From Mangifera indica (lineage: Eukaryota; Streptophyta; Magnoliopsida; Sapindales; Anacardiaceae): a stretch of DNA of 64,000 bases. The translations under genes were made by a program, and so were the position numbers. The stretch is taken from positions 4,278,001 to 4,342,000 of the forward strand of contig NC_058147.1 in NCBI RefSeq assembly GCF_011075055.1, given 5' to 3'. The notes under the pieces are model-generated. The model was not told the DNA's origin. It did not search any database and saw only the letters and a list, made by a program, of their open reading frames with translations. Below are positions 62,591 to 64,000 of the stretch, piece by piece; positions within the stretch are counted from its first letter, which is position 1; each line of letters opens with the position of its first letter.

Positions 62591-64000
62591 CTCGCGAAAG
62601 GATTGACTTACTCAGCGAGTCTAAACCGGTTCAGTGGGTTTTGAAGATCGAAGGTACTTTAGTAATCGATTTTGAGGCAAAAAGGGGGGAGCTTCCTAGA
62701 GGGCTTCCAATGTGAAAACCGCCTTATGTTTTTCGATAATAACCCTAAGGACTATATATTTAAAAAAGTAGCAAAATTACCCAGTTACAAACTTATACCC
62801 ACTGGCTATTTCCCACACATGGATAGAAACCTTATACTTTAAATTTTAAAAAACCATTTTTCCTAATTTAGTTTTAATAGACAAATGATATTTATATAAT
62901 TTTTCGAATATTATAATAAGATAATATCACTTATATTGTTTATATTATAAAAAGATTATAATTTAACTTAAAATGTTTTATTTTTTTCTTTCCCGTCCCT
63001 CATTTTTCACATCATCCCTATAACATCTTTTTTAATGAAAAATTATACTAGTTTGAATCGATTAGATTGAAATCGCATTAAATAAGTGTAAATCAAATTG
63101 AGAAATACATCAATTAAAAATCACATAGATTTAGTGTAATTTCAATAAAAAATACATTTATTGATATAATTCTAAATATCGTTAATGATTAATATTATCG
63201 GTAACTAATAAATTTTAAATTTATTTTTTTATATAATTTTTTAATTGAAATTAATATAAATTAAAGATGAAAATATATTTAATAAAAATTTGCAGTCCAA
63301 GTGTCTTTTAGTTTGAAAGATTTTTTATCTTCTAAAAAAATTAATAAAATTTTTTAATATATTTAATAGATAGGTGAGAAAATGATTGTTTTAAACTTAA
63401 TAGATAAGAATATTATTTCATCAAACCTTGTGTGCCAAATATATTTGGCCTACAAACTTACCACTAGAATCGAGTTGACATTTAAAACTCAAACTCGTTT
63501 AAATCGAATTTAAATTTGAGTTTGAATAAATTCAATTCGAATCCAATCTTACTTATTATAATATAAAGTTACAATCAACACTACAAACTATCATTTTTTT
63601 GCTTAAAATTTTAAAATATTAATTTTTTTACTATTTTTTATTTAAAAAATCGTAACATTACATAGTATTTAATGACAAATAAGGTAATAGTTTTATCTTT
63701 TAAAACACTGATAGTAGTATATTATACAGAGACGTCAAGACAAAGATAACTAATAGAATAAGATAATTTATGACCAAATTCACTATTACTATCAAAACAC
63801 ATCATTTAAATATAATCAAATTTAAACACATAATTTAATTTAAAAAGAAGTTTTCTATCAATAATTTAAATTTGCAAAAAAAAAAAAAAAAACAATAGCA
63901 ACATCAAATTTCTTAGGCCATGGAGTACAACAAGAATATCGATTTTAATATTAGATGTCATATGATATATGGTGTCATAGTTAAAACCTTAATAATAATA
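62591..64000. other. Upstream region of the SUMO-protease gene and AT-rich spacer
   Basis: About 62591-62760 is leader and promoter of the SUMO-protease gene. Beyond this the sequence is AT-rich to the window end, with a patch at 63467-63550 (actcaaactcgtttaaatcg) weakly similar to the insertion at 51074-51376. No gene found. Confidence 0.45.

Overview
This window is nuclear DNA from a flowering plant, most likely a rosid-type eudicot. Genes are split into many short exons by AT-rich GT-AG introns, spacers are very AT-rich and full of MITE-like repeats, and every confident product has a plant-specific homologue. Gene models below were built by hand from reading frame, splice-site phase and family knowledge; no alignment was run.

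Layout: (1) 400-5998 (+), a DRMY1-like single-Myb protein, with a tRNA-like gene inside its fourth intron. (2) 7216-10294 (-), a NET2-type actin-binding protein, convergent with gene 1 and separated from it by a long-TIR Mutator-like MITE. (3) 12255-14460 (-), a small acidic protein of unknown function. (4) About 5 kb of AT-rich spacer ending in a broken 5' fragment of an argininosuccinate lyase gene (about 19713-19985, +). (5) 20528-27442 (-), a kinesin-4 paralogue without a motor domain, directly downstream of (6) 29356-36902 (-), a complete KIN-4C kinesin with motor, coiled coil and cysteine-rich tail. (7) About 7 kb of spacer with a second, well preserved copy of the Mutator-like MITE (perfect 9-bp target duplication). 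(8) 44252-49315 (+), a plastid MscS-like channel (MSL2/MSL3 type). (9) 49890-53698 (-), an O-fucosyltransferase-family protein. (10) 54751-62590 (-), a ULP2-type SUMO protease (SPF1/ASP1 type) whose C-terminal frame appears shifted by one base.

From memory of Arabidopsis, DRMY1/DP1, NET2, MSL3 and the SPF1 protease map to the At1g097xx and At1g582xx neighbourhoods, so this looks like a conserved gene block that has been expanded here by the kinesin pair, the ASL fragment and transposons. The genes do not form a pathway.

The most interesting points are the motorless kinesin-4 paralogue, which keeps an open frame across 12 exons; the long-TIR Mutator-like MITE family, one short member of which sits just upstream of that paralogue; the intronic tRNA-Glu-like gene with an unexpected ATC anticodon; and the frame break in the SUMO protease tail.
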